Assembly: GCA_023957245.1 (NCBI GenBank)
Contig: JAMLHJ010000012.1
Coordinates: forward strand, 54,728-118,727
Length of the DNA stretch: 64,000 bases
Origin: Chitinophagales bacterium
GTDB taxonomy: Bacteria > Bacteroidota > Bacteroidia > Chitinophagales > JADIYW01
Reading direction: 5' to 3'
Shown: positions 36,281 to 44,965 of the stretch, in pieces
Position numbering within the stretch: position 1 is the first letter of the stretch
Layout: each line of letters opens with the position of its first letter
Translations under genes and position numbers: made by a program
The notes under the pieces: model-generated
Databases searched by the model: none
What the model was told of the DNA's origin: nothing
Seen by the model: only the letters and a program-made list of their open reading frames with translations

Positions 36281-36370
36281 TTTGGGAGTATCCTGCCCCA
36301 AAAAGGCAGGTCGGGCTATCCGCTCGTATTCCTACATTTCATTTCGGAAATCCGCTTCTATCCCTTACTC
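36281..36370 (-). ncRNA. Structured RNA-like element upstream of hisF (copy 2 of the trpC element)
   Basis: Read on the minus strand: AGGGATAGAAGCGG, a variable hairpin region, then GAGCGGATAGCCCG, followed by a stem CCTGCC/GGCAGG and a T-rich end on that strand. The conserved blocks match the element at 5503-5573 almost base for base while the hairpin sequence differs, which is what a conserved RNA structure shows. It ends 17 bases before the hisF start, the same spacing as in front of trpC. Confidence 0.65.
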
Positions 36371-36382
36371 TTTTAATCGATT

Positions 36383-37096
36383 CTATAAATTTACTAATTC
36401 AGAAAGAGATATTCTACCTTCATAAATGGCTTTGCCAACAATAGCATAAGTACAGCCTATTTCTTTTAAATCTTTCAAGTCTTGTAAATTACTCACACCT
36501 CCACTAGCGACCAATTGGATATCTGGAAATTCTGAAATAATCTCTTTATATAAATCTACAGCAGCACCTCCCAACATACCATCTTTACTCACATCTGTAC
36601 ACATGACATGACGAATTCCACTGAGATGGTAGCCTCTTATAAAGTCAAATATGCTTACATCAGATGTAGATTCCCAACCGTGAATCGCAATATTTTTTCC
36701 AATAACATCAGCTCCTAAAATCATATTATCAGCTCCAAAATCCAACATCCATTGTTGAACCGTATTGGGTCTATTAACAGCCATGCTTCCGATTGTAACT
36801 TTATATGCCCCTAAATCAAATGCACGTTTAACATAATCGCTATTAGACAATCCGCCACTAAAATCTATTTTCAATTGAGTATGCTTAGCAATCTCTTCGA
36901 GTACCGCCCAATTTACAACTTCTCTTTTTTTGGCTCCATCTAAATCCACTAAATGCAAGTGTGTCAAACCAGCAGCTTCAAACTCTTGAGCCACCTCAAT
37001 TGGGTGAGCATTATACACTTTAGTCGTATTAAAATCTCCTTTTGTCAATCTTACACATTGACCTCCTATTAAATCTATTGCTGGAACGATAATCAT
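36383..37096 (-). CDS. hisA: ProFAR isomerase
   Basis: 237 residues. Histidine pathway Amadori isomerase: MIIVPAIDLIGGQCVRLTKGD with catalytic D8, LHLVDLDGAK, IDFSGGLSN, VMCTDVSKDGMLGG (second Asp) and LVASGGVSN. Normal length. It is the first gene of the hisA-element-hisF run and is divergent from the T9SS plug protein gene. Confidence 0.97.
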   Translation of the reverse strand: MIIVPAIDLIGGQCVRLTKGDFNTTKVYNAHPIEVAQEFEAAGLTHLHLVDLDGAKKREVVNWAVLEEIAKHTQLKIDFSGGLSNSDYVKRAFDLGAYKVTIGSMAVNRPNTVQQWMLDFGADNMILGADVIGKNIAIHGWESTSDVSIFDFIRGYHLSGIRHVMCTDVSKDGMLGGAAVDLYKEIISEFPDIQLVASGGVSNLQDLKDLKEIGCTYAIVGKAIYEGRISLSELVNL

Positions 37097-37266
37097 ATAA
37101 TTTCAATCTTAAACTGCTAAAAGTGCAAATATGCAGATTTTATATCTATCAATAAATATAATTTCAATCCTATTGACAAAACAACATTATAAATGAAGAT
37201 TTGACCGATTCTATATCATTTGAACAATAAATTGCAAATTGGCAAGAAAATAGCTATTTTAAACCT

Positions 37267-38514
37267 ATGCATCTAAAACGATTCATTTGTATAGTTATAT
37301 TATTAATTGGGTTTCATACTACTCAAGCACAGATTTTTGAAAATAAAATTTTCGATAACGATATTAAAACTGTTCTACTTTACCCTTCTAGCAATGAAAT
37401 TGGTTCACCTGTCCTACAACTTAACTCAAATGAGCAACTTGTTTTTTCATTCGATGACTTATCAGAAGATAGCAAAACTTATTACTACAAAATCATACAT
37501 TGTGAACAAGATTGGACGCCAACACAACAAGAGAGTTATGAGTACATAGATGGATTTGAAAAAGCTACAATTGACGATTACAATTATAGTTACAATACAA
37601 ATACCAAATATGTCAATTACAAATTGCAGATTCCCAATATAGACATGAATATCACTCAATCAGGAAATTATGCATTAGTAGTCTATGAAGATACTCCGTC
37701 CGAGCCTATTATCACTAAAAGATTTATTGTAAAAGAAGATTTGGTCAGCATCAATCCTAGCATGATATTGCCAAAAACAAAAATCAACTATAAAGAATAT
37801 CAAGAAATATTGTTCAATATTTATGCAAAAGGGATGAATATTTATAACCCATATCAAGAAATACAAGCAACAGTCATACAAAATCAGAGATGGGATAATG
37901 CATATATTGGTGTAGCACCAAGATTTATTAGAAATGGAAGTATAGATTTTGACTATAATGGAAAATTTGTTTTTGAAGCTGGGAGAGAGTTTAGAAGATT
38001 CGATATCCGTTCTATCAGATTTTTAGGTCAAGGAACAAGATCTATACAGGATAGTGATGTATATCTATTATTTGACCCTATCAGAAGAAATGAAAGGTAT
38101 TTTATAGAATCAGATTTGAATGGTCAATATTATATAGATGTATTGGAATACAGAAATAGAAGTGTTGAAGCAGATTATGTCAACGTTCACTTTAACATGC
38201 CACTCCAACAAAAATTTTCAAATGGAAAACTATATGTTGCTGGTCAATTCAACAATTATGATATAGCTCCTGAAAATGAAATGCAATGGAACTCACAAAC
38301 TAGTATGTATGAAAATTCAATTTTCTTAAAACAAGGATTTTATGATTATACCTACTATTTTGTAAGAGATGATAATAATGAAAAGACCTTTAGCATTACA
38401 GAAGGCAATGATTATGAAGCTGAGAATCAATATGAAATACTGATATACTACAAGGCATTTGGAGAAAGATACAGTAGAGTAATCGGATATATTAATTTTA
38501 ACAGTAAAAACTAA
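37267..38514 (+). CDS. T9SS plug-domain protein (DUF5103)
   Basis: 415 residues. Signal peptide to about residue 21 (TTQAQ). The body matches the type IX secretion plug family: VLQLNSNEQLVFSFDDL, YYYKIIHCEQDWTPT, and late GKLYVAGQFNNYDI and LKQGFYDYTYYF. The plug closes the periplasmic side of the Sov/SprA translocon. Its presence agrees with gldC and the T9SS-sorted protein in this window. The yqgE gene starts two bases after its terminal codons, likely the same transcript. Confidence 0.85.
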   Translation: MHLKRFICIVILLIGFHTTQAQIFENKIFDNDIKTVLLYPSSNEIGSPVLQLNSNEQLVFSFDDLSEDSKTYYYKIIHCEQDWTPTQQESYEYIDGFEKATIDDYNYSYNTNTKYVNYKLQIPNIDMNITQSGNYALVVYEDTPSEPIITKRFIVKEDLVSINPSMILPKTKINYKEYQEILFNIYAKGMNIYNPYQEIQATVIQNQRWDNAYIGVAPRFIRNGSIDFDYNGKFVFEAGREFRRFDIRSIRFLGQGTRSIQDSDVYLLFDPIRRNERYFIESDLNGQYYIDVLEYRNRSVEADYVNVHFNMPLQQKFSNGKLYVAGQFNNYDIAPENEMQWNSQTSMYENSIFLKQGFYDYTYYFVRDDNNEKTFSITEGNDYEAENQYEILIYYKAFGERYSRVIGYINFNSKN

Positions 38515-38518
38515 AATT

Positions 38519-39070
38519 ATGGATAAAATAGAAATAAAACCCGGTGATTTGTTAATAGCAGAACCTTTTATGGATGACCCTAATTTTAAAAGAGCAGTAA
38601 TCATCATCACCGAAAACGACCATACAGGAACACTTGGACTTGTACTCAACAAACCTTCAATCTTTAAATTGACAGAAGTCCTTCAAGATTTCCCAAAATT
38701 TGATGCTAAAGTCTATCTAGGAGGTCCAGTTGGATTAGATAGAATAAATTTTATTCATTGCTACCCCGAAATCATCCCAAATAGTATCCATATCATAGAT
38801 AATTTGTATTGGAATGGAAATTATGAAGCTTTGAAAAAAGGCATTCAAAATCAGAAAATCTTACCCCATAATATCAAATTTTTCTTAGGATTTAGCGGCT
38901 GGGGCATCAATCAATTAGATGAAGAACTCCAAGAAAAAACTTGGATTATTGCGAAAGAATATCGTAACATCTTTAAAGGGAGTCAATATCTTTGGAAAGA
39001 TGTACTAGAGAAAATGGGAGGAGAATATAAGTTAATGGCAAAATACCCTGAAGATCCGTCATTAAATTGA
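38519..39070 (+). CDS. YqgE/AlgH family protein
   Basis: 183 residues. Family blocks: GDLLIAEPFMDDPNFKRAVI, HTGTLGLVLNKP, VYLGGPVGLDRINFIH and FFLGFSGWGINQLDEEL. The family has a compact alpha/beta fold of unknown biochemical role; it is linked to regulation in Pseudomonas. Cytoplasmic. Normal length. Confidence 0.92.
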   Translation: MDKIEIKPGDLLIAEPFMDDPNFKRAVIIITENDHTGTLGLVLNKPSIFKLTEVLQDFPKFDAKVYLGGPVGLDRINFIHCYPEIIPNSIHIIDNLYWNGNYEALKKGIQNQKILPHNIKFFLGFSGWGINQLDEELQEKTWIIAKEYRNIFKGSQYLWKDVLEKMGGEYKLMAKYPEDPSLN

Positions 39071-39176
39071 TTTGTCGATACAGAATCAGAAACAACAAAA
39101 TGACCAGCGTATATATATCAAAAAAGCTGTCAACCTGTAACAAGTTGCCTGCTATTTATCAAAGATAACATCATCA

Positions 39177-41393
39177 CTAAGTCAGCAATATTCCCGCAGC
39201 TCTCATCTTAGTTTTGAGATCTCTCAGTTCATCTAAAATACCCTGAACTTCTGCTTGACTGTATGTTGCTCCAATAGGACTTGCTGTATCTGGCACTGCC
39301 ACAGCAGGTTGAAAATAATGCAGGGTTTCCCATTCACCTTTGGGGAAATTCACACTTGGACTTGCTACACAACGATATCCTAGTGGATTGCGATATTTGG
39401 GACCGATTGTATCTGGTCTTGACCTCAGAAAAATATCTCCTGATACATAATCTATGCTAACATTGGCTTCCTCTGGATGTTTGTCCGTAAAACTAAACAG
39501 CCTCTTGTAAGTTCTGTCTATGTATTTCATAAAGAAAATCTGATTGAATACTGGATAGAGGCTACCTTTATAACTTTCTCTATTTCCAAACATCGTTTTA
39601 TTATAATCTAAGCTCTCTTTGGGCGAAAACATAAAGGCATCTCCTGTTGGAGAGTTTTTCTGTCTAAAAACAAAAGCTCTGAGCGTAGGCTCGTACATAA
39701 AATTCATTATTCTTTGCTGTGCTATTTCATCTTTATCTATAATATGAACAGCAATAGTAAATCCACCCTTATTATTCCTAAATGCATCTGATACGTTTGG
39801 TGAATGGATTTCGTAGTAAGGACTTCCCGGTTCTTGCAAAGGTCTAGATATAATTCTAAATGCTTGGGTTTCTATAACACCGTTATGATTGCGTATAATT
39901 CCTCTTGAAGTATAATCAGAGGTTTTACTGGCAACTCCTCCAATGATTAGATTTGAAGACAAGTGTTCTTTTTTGTGACTATTCTTATGATACTGTCCAT
40001 TAAATACTGACAGTTCGTCATCCTCGCTATAGCTGCCTGACAGAAATCCACTACTACCCCCATTTGCTCCAAATAAAGCATATCCATAAGACATGACATA
40101 TTTATTTGCAACTAGCCATTGCTTATAAATAGAAGTAGAAACAGAAGAAGTTCCTCTTTCAATCCAATAATTCTCCCATCCTTCATCCACTCCCGGCTCT
40201 ACTCCATTATTGTCCTGAATACAGATATATCGGATTCCGTTATGAAACACTCTTGACCTATTATTATTCACGGCACTATTGGTAGCACTGTGACATCCGA
40301 TATACGTATTACCTAAGAAAGACTGATCCCTGATACCACAGGCTCCGTTTCTTACCACGTTGGCTGATGTAATCATACAGGCATTCGTATCGCCTTTACC
40401 CTTATCGGCGGTGTCTATTAAAACACCATTCACAGAATTGTTTGAACATGTCACTAAATTCAATTGAGTATAATTCGCATTAGACGGATGTGCCGCAGTA
40501 ACATTTGCTGAAACATGGATTCCGTTGCCGTCAAAAGCATCCACAATAACTCTTGACACATAGCAAGTCCCCTTTATGGTGATACCATTACTCTTATTAT
40601 AGGTAGGTAGAGGAACTGGGTTAGAATTAACGAATAAAGGGCCAAACAGCCTTAGATCTTCAATAGAGCTATTATTCCCAGATGTGATACTTTCTGAAAC
40701 AATAGCTTGGGAAACCAATATGCCTCCCGTATCTTTCGGAAAAAACAACTGAGTCCTTCTATCTCCATCACCTATTAAACTTACATTGCTTTGTATGACT
40801 AATTGATCGGAGAAATAATACATATTTTGATTTCCAATCCCAGCAGGAATTCTAACGATTTGCCTCCATGCAAAATTACCTGAACTATTATTTCTAAAAC
40901 TATTAATCGCAGATAAAAACGAAACAAGATTATCCGTAGCTACTGCTATACTGGATAGCGTATTTGCACAGTCTGCCACCGCTCCAAACCAGCATACACT
41001 CACCTGCGAATTGTACAGATCGGTCACATTGACACGGGTAGCTTCATTGCTGCTCTCAAAGAGAAATGCCTTATCTGATGCCTCCACCTGAAAGTTGCGA
41101 ATGGATATGGTATCTGAATCTTGTTGTGTTGCAAAACTGGAACCATAATCGAAAGTGAGGCAACGAATGGCTCTGTTGGTATTGGTACCAGGATTGCCGC
41201 CGTCCAGTACAGAATGCACCACATGGTTTATATCTTCATAAGGAGCGAGATAGATAATCCCTTTGACATCTACAGCGATATCATGGTCTGCTAATGGATC
41301 ATTCAAAATTTCATGAATGATTCTTGTGTTTTCTCTAGCTACTATGAGAGTATCCATACCTGCTAGTACACCTGCTTGAAATAGTGAAACCAT
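39177..41393 (-). CDS. Beta-helix protein resembling a phage tail spike or fibre
   Basis: 738 residues with no signal peptide. The N-terminal half is repetitive beta (FAWRQIVRIPAGIGNQ, SNVSLIGDGDRRTQLFFP, IEDLRLFGPLF, GNGIHVSAN), a pectate-lyase-type parallel beta-helix pattern. The tail ends GATYSQAEVQGILDELRDLKTKMRAAGILLT-like, with Q-x-E-x-Q and a short coiled coil, which I associate with phage tail proteins. It starts 11 bases after a T9SS-sorted protein gene. Function unknown; polysaccharide binding or cleavage is inferred from the fold. A truncated paralogue lies at 43085-43345. Confidence 0.6.
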   Translation of the reverse strand: MVSLFQAGVLAGMDTLIVARENTRIIHEILNDPLADHDIAVDVKGIIYLAPYEDINHVVHSVLDGGNPGTNTNRAIRCLTFDYGSSFATQQDSDTISIRNFQVEASDKAFLFESSNEATRVNVTDLYNSQVSVCWFGAVADCANTLSSIAVATDNLVSFLSAINSFRNNSSGNFAWRQIVRIPAGIGNQNMYYFSDQLVIQSNVSLIGDGDRRTQLFFPKDTGGILVSQAIVSESITSGNNSSIEDLRLFGPLFVNSNPVPLPTYNKSNGITIKGTCYVSRVIVDAFDGNGIHVSANVTAAHPSNANYTQLNLVTCSNNSVNGVLIDTADKGKGDTNACMITSANVVRNGACGIRDQSFLGNTYIGCHSATNSAVNNNRSRVFHNGIRYICIQDNNGVEPGVDEGWENYWIERGTSSVSTSIYKQWLVANKYVMSYGYALFGANGGSSGFLSGSYSEDDELSVFNGQYHKNSHKKEHLSSNLIIGGVASKTSDYTSRGIIRNHNGVIETQAFRIISRPLQEPGSPYYEIHSPNVSDAFRNNKGGFTIAVHIIDKDEIAQQRIMNFMYEPTLRAFVFRQKNSPTGDAFMFSPKESLDYNKTMFGNRESYKGSLYPVFNQIFFMKYIDRTYKRLFSFTDKHPEEANVSIDYVSGDIFLRSRPDTIGPKYRNPLGYRCVASPSVNFPKGEWETLHYFQPAVAVPDTASPIGATYSQAEVQGILDELRDLKTKMRAAGILLT

Positions 41394-41404
41394 AATGATT
41401 GTAT

Positions 41405-42964
41405 TTAATGGTGAATAATGAATTTTTGCAAGTAATTTCCTTCCTTTGAGGTGAGTTGCAACAGATAAATACCCTGCGGCAATTGTAGGTCAAAGTGTAT
41501 GCTTCCCTGCCTGAGATCCATATCTCTCTGCCACACTTTTTTGCCTCCAGCATCTGATATTGTCACATTTGCATTACCGATAGAGAGAGGTGTTTGCACT
41601 ACAAAATTTCCATGCGTGGGGTTCGGATAAATCTTTAATGCAGATGGAGTATTTATGTCTTTTATTCCAGTAGATATTTCAGGATACAGTTTGATGATCC
41701 ACATATCTATTATGCGCCATTTATTGGAGCTTCCTCCTATCACGTATCCATTGTCTGAAGATATGAATACTCCCCCGGTAAGTCTATCGCTACTTGCATC
41801 CCCATAAGAGTTTTGCCATTGGATATCACCATTCATGTCCGTCTTGACTAACCAGTAATCTGCACTTCCATAAGCAGGAGTTGTTTTATCTCCTACAATG
41901 CCGGATGTAGCAATAAAGCCCATAAAAAGACCGTCTTGTTTATCTATATCCATAGACCTAATAGATTCAGCACCAGTTCCTCCTATCGTTTTCTGCCAGA
42001 GCATATCTCCTGATTTGTTTATTTTTACTAACCAACATCCTTTCTTGTCATGATCTTTGTCGCCAGATGCGAATGATTCAGATTGAATGCCTAATACATA
42101 ATTCCCATTATTGGTTTGTACCATTGTTTGTATATAATCTGTGCCGCCTCCACCTAAGGTTTTGTCCCAAAGGATATTCCCGTTAGGGTCTGTTTTGATC
42201 AGCCAACCATCTATTCCACCACGTGAGGTATCTGTCTTGGTACCGGATATAGGAGATGTACTATATCCGCCCAACAAATAATTTCCTTCACTATCTACAA
42301 ATCCAGCATAGAAATGCTCCCCTCCTGTGCCACCATAGGACTTATCCCAGATATACTGCCCCTGTGCATTGAGTTTCACCACCCACGCATCACCAGTCCC
42401 TCCTAGATACTCTGCTGTCCTGTCGCCAGATATGGGTGAGGAGCTATTGATAGCTACTAATATATCCCCCTGCGGAGTCTCTATCAGATGTCCCAGATTA
42501 TCATGGTCTGATCCGCCTAAGGTTTTGTCCCATACTTTGTTACCGTTGCGGTCTATCTTGATGAGCCACACATCCAATTTTCCTCGTGCTGTATCTGTCT
42601 TATCATAGCCTATTCCTCCTTCTGTATTACCTCCTACCACCAAGCCACCGTCTGTAGTAGCAATCATATTTGAAGGGGTGATAAGGCCCGGACCAAAAGC
42701 TTTGTCCCATACGATATGACCATCCGGTGTTGTTTTGACTATCCAAATATCCTGAGTTCCCTTTCTTGCCACCGTCCTATCACCGGAAGCCTGTGAAGCA
42801 GAGTATGACATAAAATAATAATAACCGTCTGAGCTTTCGGCAATAGCCATACATCCGTCCACATTGTCACCGCCATAGTTGCGCTGCCACTCTATTTCAG
42901 GTGGATTGGCGTATAATAAACTACAAAAGATCCAAGAAGAGATAAACGTTAATATGATTTTCAT
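41405..42964 (-). CDS. T9SS-sorted secreted repeat protein
   Basis: 519 residues. Signal peptide to about residue 19 (LLYANP). Around eight repeats of about 50 residues each carry GG...D-x-W-(I/L/V)-(I/V)-K followed by (I/L)-x-W-(D/Q)-(K/N), for example IWDKSYGGTGGEHF and LWDKTLGGGGTDY, probably forming a beta-propeller-like array. The last 80 residues are a type A sorting domain (IYPNPTHGNFVV, GIYLLQLTSKEGN), so the protein is exported through T9SS to the surface. Binding partner unknown. Upstream of, and likely co-transcribed with, the beta-helix gene. Confidence 0.82.
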   Translation of the reverse strand: MKIILTFISSWIFCSLLYANPPEIEWQRNYGGDNVDGCMAIAESSDGYYYFMSYSASQASGDRTVARKGTQDIWIVKTTPDGHIVWDKAFGPGLITPSNMIATTDGGLVVGGNTEGGIGYDKTDTARGKLDVWLIKIDRNGNKVWDKTLGGSDHDNLGHLIETPQGDILVAINSSSPISGDRTAEYLGGTGDAWVVKLNAQGQYIWDKSYGGTGGEHFYAGFVDSEGNYLLGGYSTSPISGTKTDTSRGGIDGWLIKTDPNGNILWDKTLGGGGTDYIQTMVQTNNGNYVLGIQSESFASGDKDHDKKGCWLVKINKSGDMLWQKTIGGTGAESIRSMDIDKQDGLFMGFIATSGIVGDKTTPAYGSADYWLVKTDMNGDIQWQNSYGDASSDRLTGGVFISSDNGYVIGGSSNKWRIIDMWIIKLYPEISTGIKDINTPSALKIYPNPTHGNFVVQTPLSIGNANVTISDAGGKKVWQRDMDLRQGSIHFDLQLPQGIYLLQLTSKEGNYLQKFIIHH

Positions 42965-43597
42965 GAAAATTGGTATTTAAATAATACAATATCTGCAATG
43001 TAATCATTATTAAGCTAAAAAGCAAGAGCAAATGAGTGTTTCAAAATGTGGGGGTATAAAATAGAAGAGTTGTTTATCTTTCGATTAGACCGTACAGTCT
43101 GCCACCAATCCAAACCAGCATACACTCACCTGCGAATTGTACAGGTCGGTCACATTGACACGGGTAGCTTCGTTGCTGCTCTCAAAAAGAAATGCCTTAC
43201 CTGATGCCTCCACCTGAAAGTTGCGAATGGACATGATTGTTGACTGTCTAAAAGTTGTTGCAAAACTGGAACCGTACTGAACAGTAAAGCACCATGTAGC
43301 TCTGTTGCTGCCAGTTAGCGTGTCATAGGTACGAAAATTTTTACATAATTAAAATCATCTGATTGTCGCGGACCTACTGCTCACTCATTTCCCTATAGTA
43401 TTTCTTTTCCACAAAGTTCATGCACCTACGGCGTATCTTAACTAGACGATATTGATATATACAACCTCCTTAAAATTGACTGTGGATATAAAACAGAAAA
43501 TGCGCTTTTCATATTGACACAGTTTTACTCATGCTATAAAACTATAAGTGTCAGCACAAAAAACGCAGTATTATTTGAGTTGTATTTTACCTAATGA
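42965..43597. other. Gap with a paralogue remnant
   Basis: 633 bases. The only recognisable content is the truncated beta-helix copy at 43085-43345. The remainder shows no frames or hairpins that I can name. Confidence 0.6.
43085..43345 (-). pseudogene. Truncated paralogue of the beta-helix protein
   Basis: Reads TLTGSNRATWCFTVQYGSSF, IRNFQVEASGKAFLFESSN, EATRVNVTDLYNSQVSVCWF, then VADCTV and a stop (TAA). It corresponds to about residues 70-140 of the 738-residue protein at 39177-41393 with near-identical DNA in the middle. The start and the rest are missing. It is either a decayed tandem duplicate or a donor cassette. Confidence 0.8.
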
Positions 43598-44830
43598 CTA
43601 AAATAATATTCTTGCCTTAATAGTATATTCTACATGTTTTAAGGCTTCCAAGGCTTCTGCCGTAGCATCTCCTGATACATCCAAAACAACATATCCAATA
43701 TCTTCATTAGTTTTCAAATACTGCCCGACGATATTGATTTGATAGCCTGAGAGTATTTGGTTGATTTGAGAAAGTATTCCTGGGACGTTTTTGTGGATAT
43801 GCAATATTCTTCTGGTATTAGATTGAATAGGAAGAGATATTTCTGGTATTGTTTTCGATCCAATAGAAGAACCATTATCTAAATAACCAATTAATTTAGA
43901 AGCAACTTCAGCGCCAATGGTTTCTTGAGCTTCCAAAGTACTACCGCCAATGTGGGGAGATAAAATTACATTGTCTAAACCTTGTAATGGCGAAACAAAC
44001 ATTTCTCCTTTTTCTTTTGGCTCGACTGGAAATACATCTACTGCTGCTCCACCAACTTTACCAGAAACAATTGCATCACGCAAGGCATCTATATCTACAA
44101 CTGTACCTCTTGATAAATTCTGAAAAATAACACCTTCCTTCATTAAATCAAATTGACTTTTACCAATCATCATTTTAGTAAGAGGTGTTGCAGGTACGTG
44201 CAAAGTAACAATATCAGAATTTTCAAATAACTCTTCCAAACTAACTACTTGTCTAGCATTTCCCAAAGGCATTTTAGGTTCTACATCATAGTATAAAACT
44301 CTTAAACCCATAGATTCACCCATCACAGAAACCTGAGTTCCAATATGACCATAGCCTATAATACCGATAGTTTTCCCTCTCATCTCATAAGACTTCACAG
44401 CATCTTTCAGCCATACGCCATCATGTGCCTTCTTACTTTTCTCTGGGATACGTCTCAACAACATAATAGAATTGGCAATAATCAACTCTGCTACTGAACG
44501 AGTATTGGAATATGGAGAATTAAATACTGAAATACCCAAATCAGTTGCAGTATTCAACTCAATTTGATTAGTACCAATACAAAATGCACCAATAGCCATC
44601 AATTTTTTCGCCTTTTCAATCACAGGTGCAGTCAAAGTAGTTTTCGAACGAAGACCGATGATATGATAATTTTCAACACATTCTAGCAGTTCTTCCTGAC
44701 TCATTGCTCCTTTGTGAGCATCAATATTGGTATAGCCTCTTTTCTCAAATTCATCAATCGCTGATTGATGAATACCCTCAAGCAATAAAATTTTTATTTT
44801 ATCCTTAGGATATGATAATTCTTTGTCCAT
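43598..44830 (-). CDS. serA: D-3-phosphoglycerate dehydrogenase
   Basis: 410 residues, the E. coli-type length. First step of serine synthesis. NAD site GIIGYGHIGTQV, catalytic set NLSRGTVVDIDAL, Asp/Glu further on and SPHIGGST with the catalytic His. The C-terminus is an ACT domain (about 340-410, HIHKNVPGILSQINQIL) that binds serine for feedback inhibition. Monocistronic. Confidence 0.96.
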   Translation of the reverse strand: MDKELSYPKDKIKILLLEGIHQSAIDEFEKRGYTNIDAHKGAMSQEELLECVENYHIIGLRSKTTLTAPVIEKAKKLMAIGAFCIGTNQIELNTATDLGISVFNSPYSNTRSVAELIIANSIMLLRRIPEKSKKAHDGVWLKDAVKSYEMRGKTIGIIGYGHIGTQVSVMGESMGLRVLYYDVEPKMPLGNARQVVSLEELFENSDIVTLHVPATPLTKMMIGKSQFDLMKEGVIFQNLSRGTVVDIDALRDAIVSGKVGGAAVDVFPVEPKEKGEMFVSPLQGLDNVILSPHIGGSTLEAQETIGAEVASKLIGYLDNGSSIGSKTIPEISLPIQSNTRRILHIHKNVPGILSQINQILSGYQINIVGQYLKTNEDIGYVVLDVSGDATAEALEALKHVEYTIKARILF

Positions 44831-44911
44831 AATTTATAGAATCGAAATTTAAGAATAATGTAAAAAGATGCCAATTAAAATCAGTTAGAAAAGTTGAATT
44901 TAATTTTTATT

Positions 44912-44946
44912 TAATCAAAAAAGGCGATACCATCAGATATCGCCTT
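44912..44946 (-). terminator. Terminator of the TonB receptor gene
   Basis: AAGGCGATA and TATCGCCTT pair around an 8-base loop; on the minus strand the stem is followed by TTTTTTGATT. Ends 20 bases past the receptor stop. Confidence 0.85.
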
Positions 44947-44965
44947 ATAATAATTCAATAAGTTT

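Noticed and set aside
39177..43597. Prophage
   Set aside because: Only one tail-spike-like gene is present; no capsid, terminase, integrase, portal or attachment sites.
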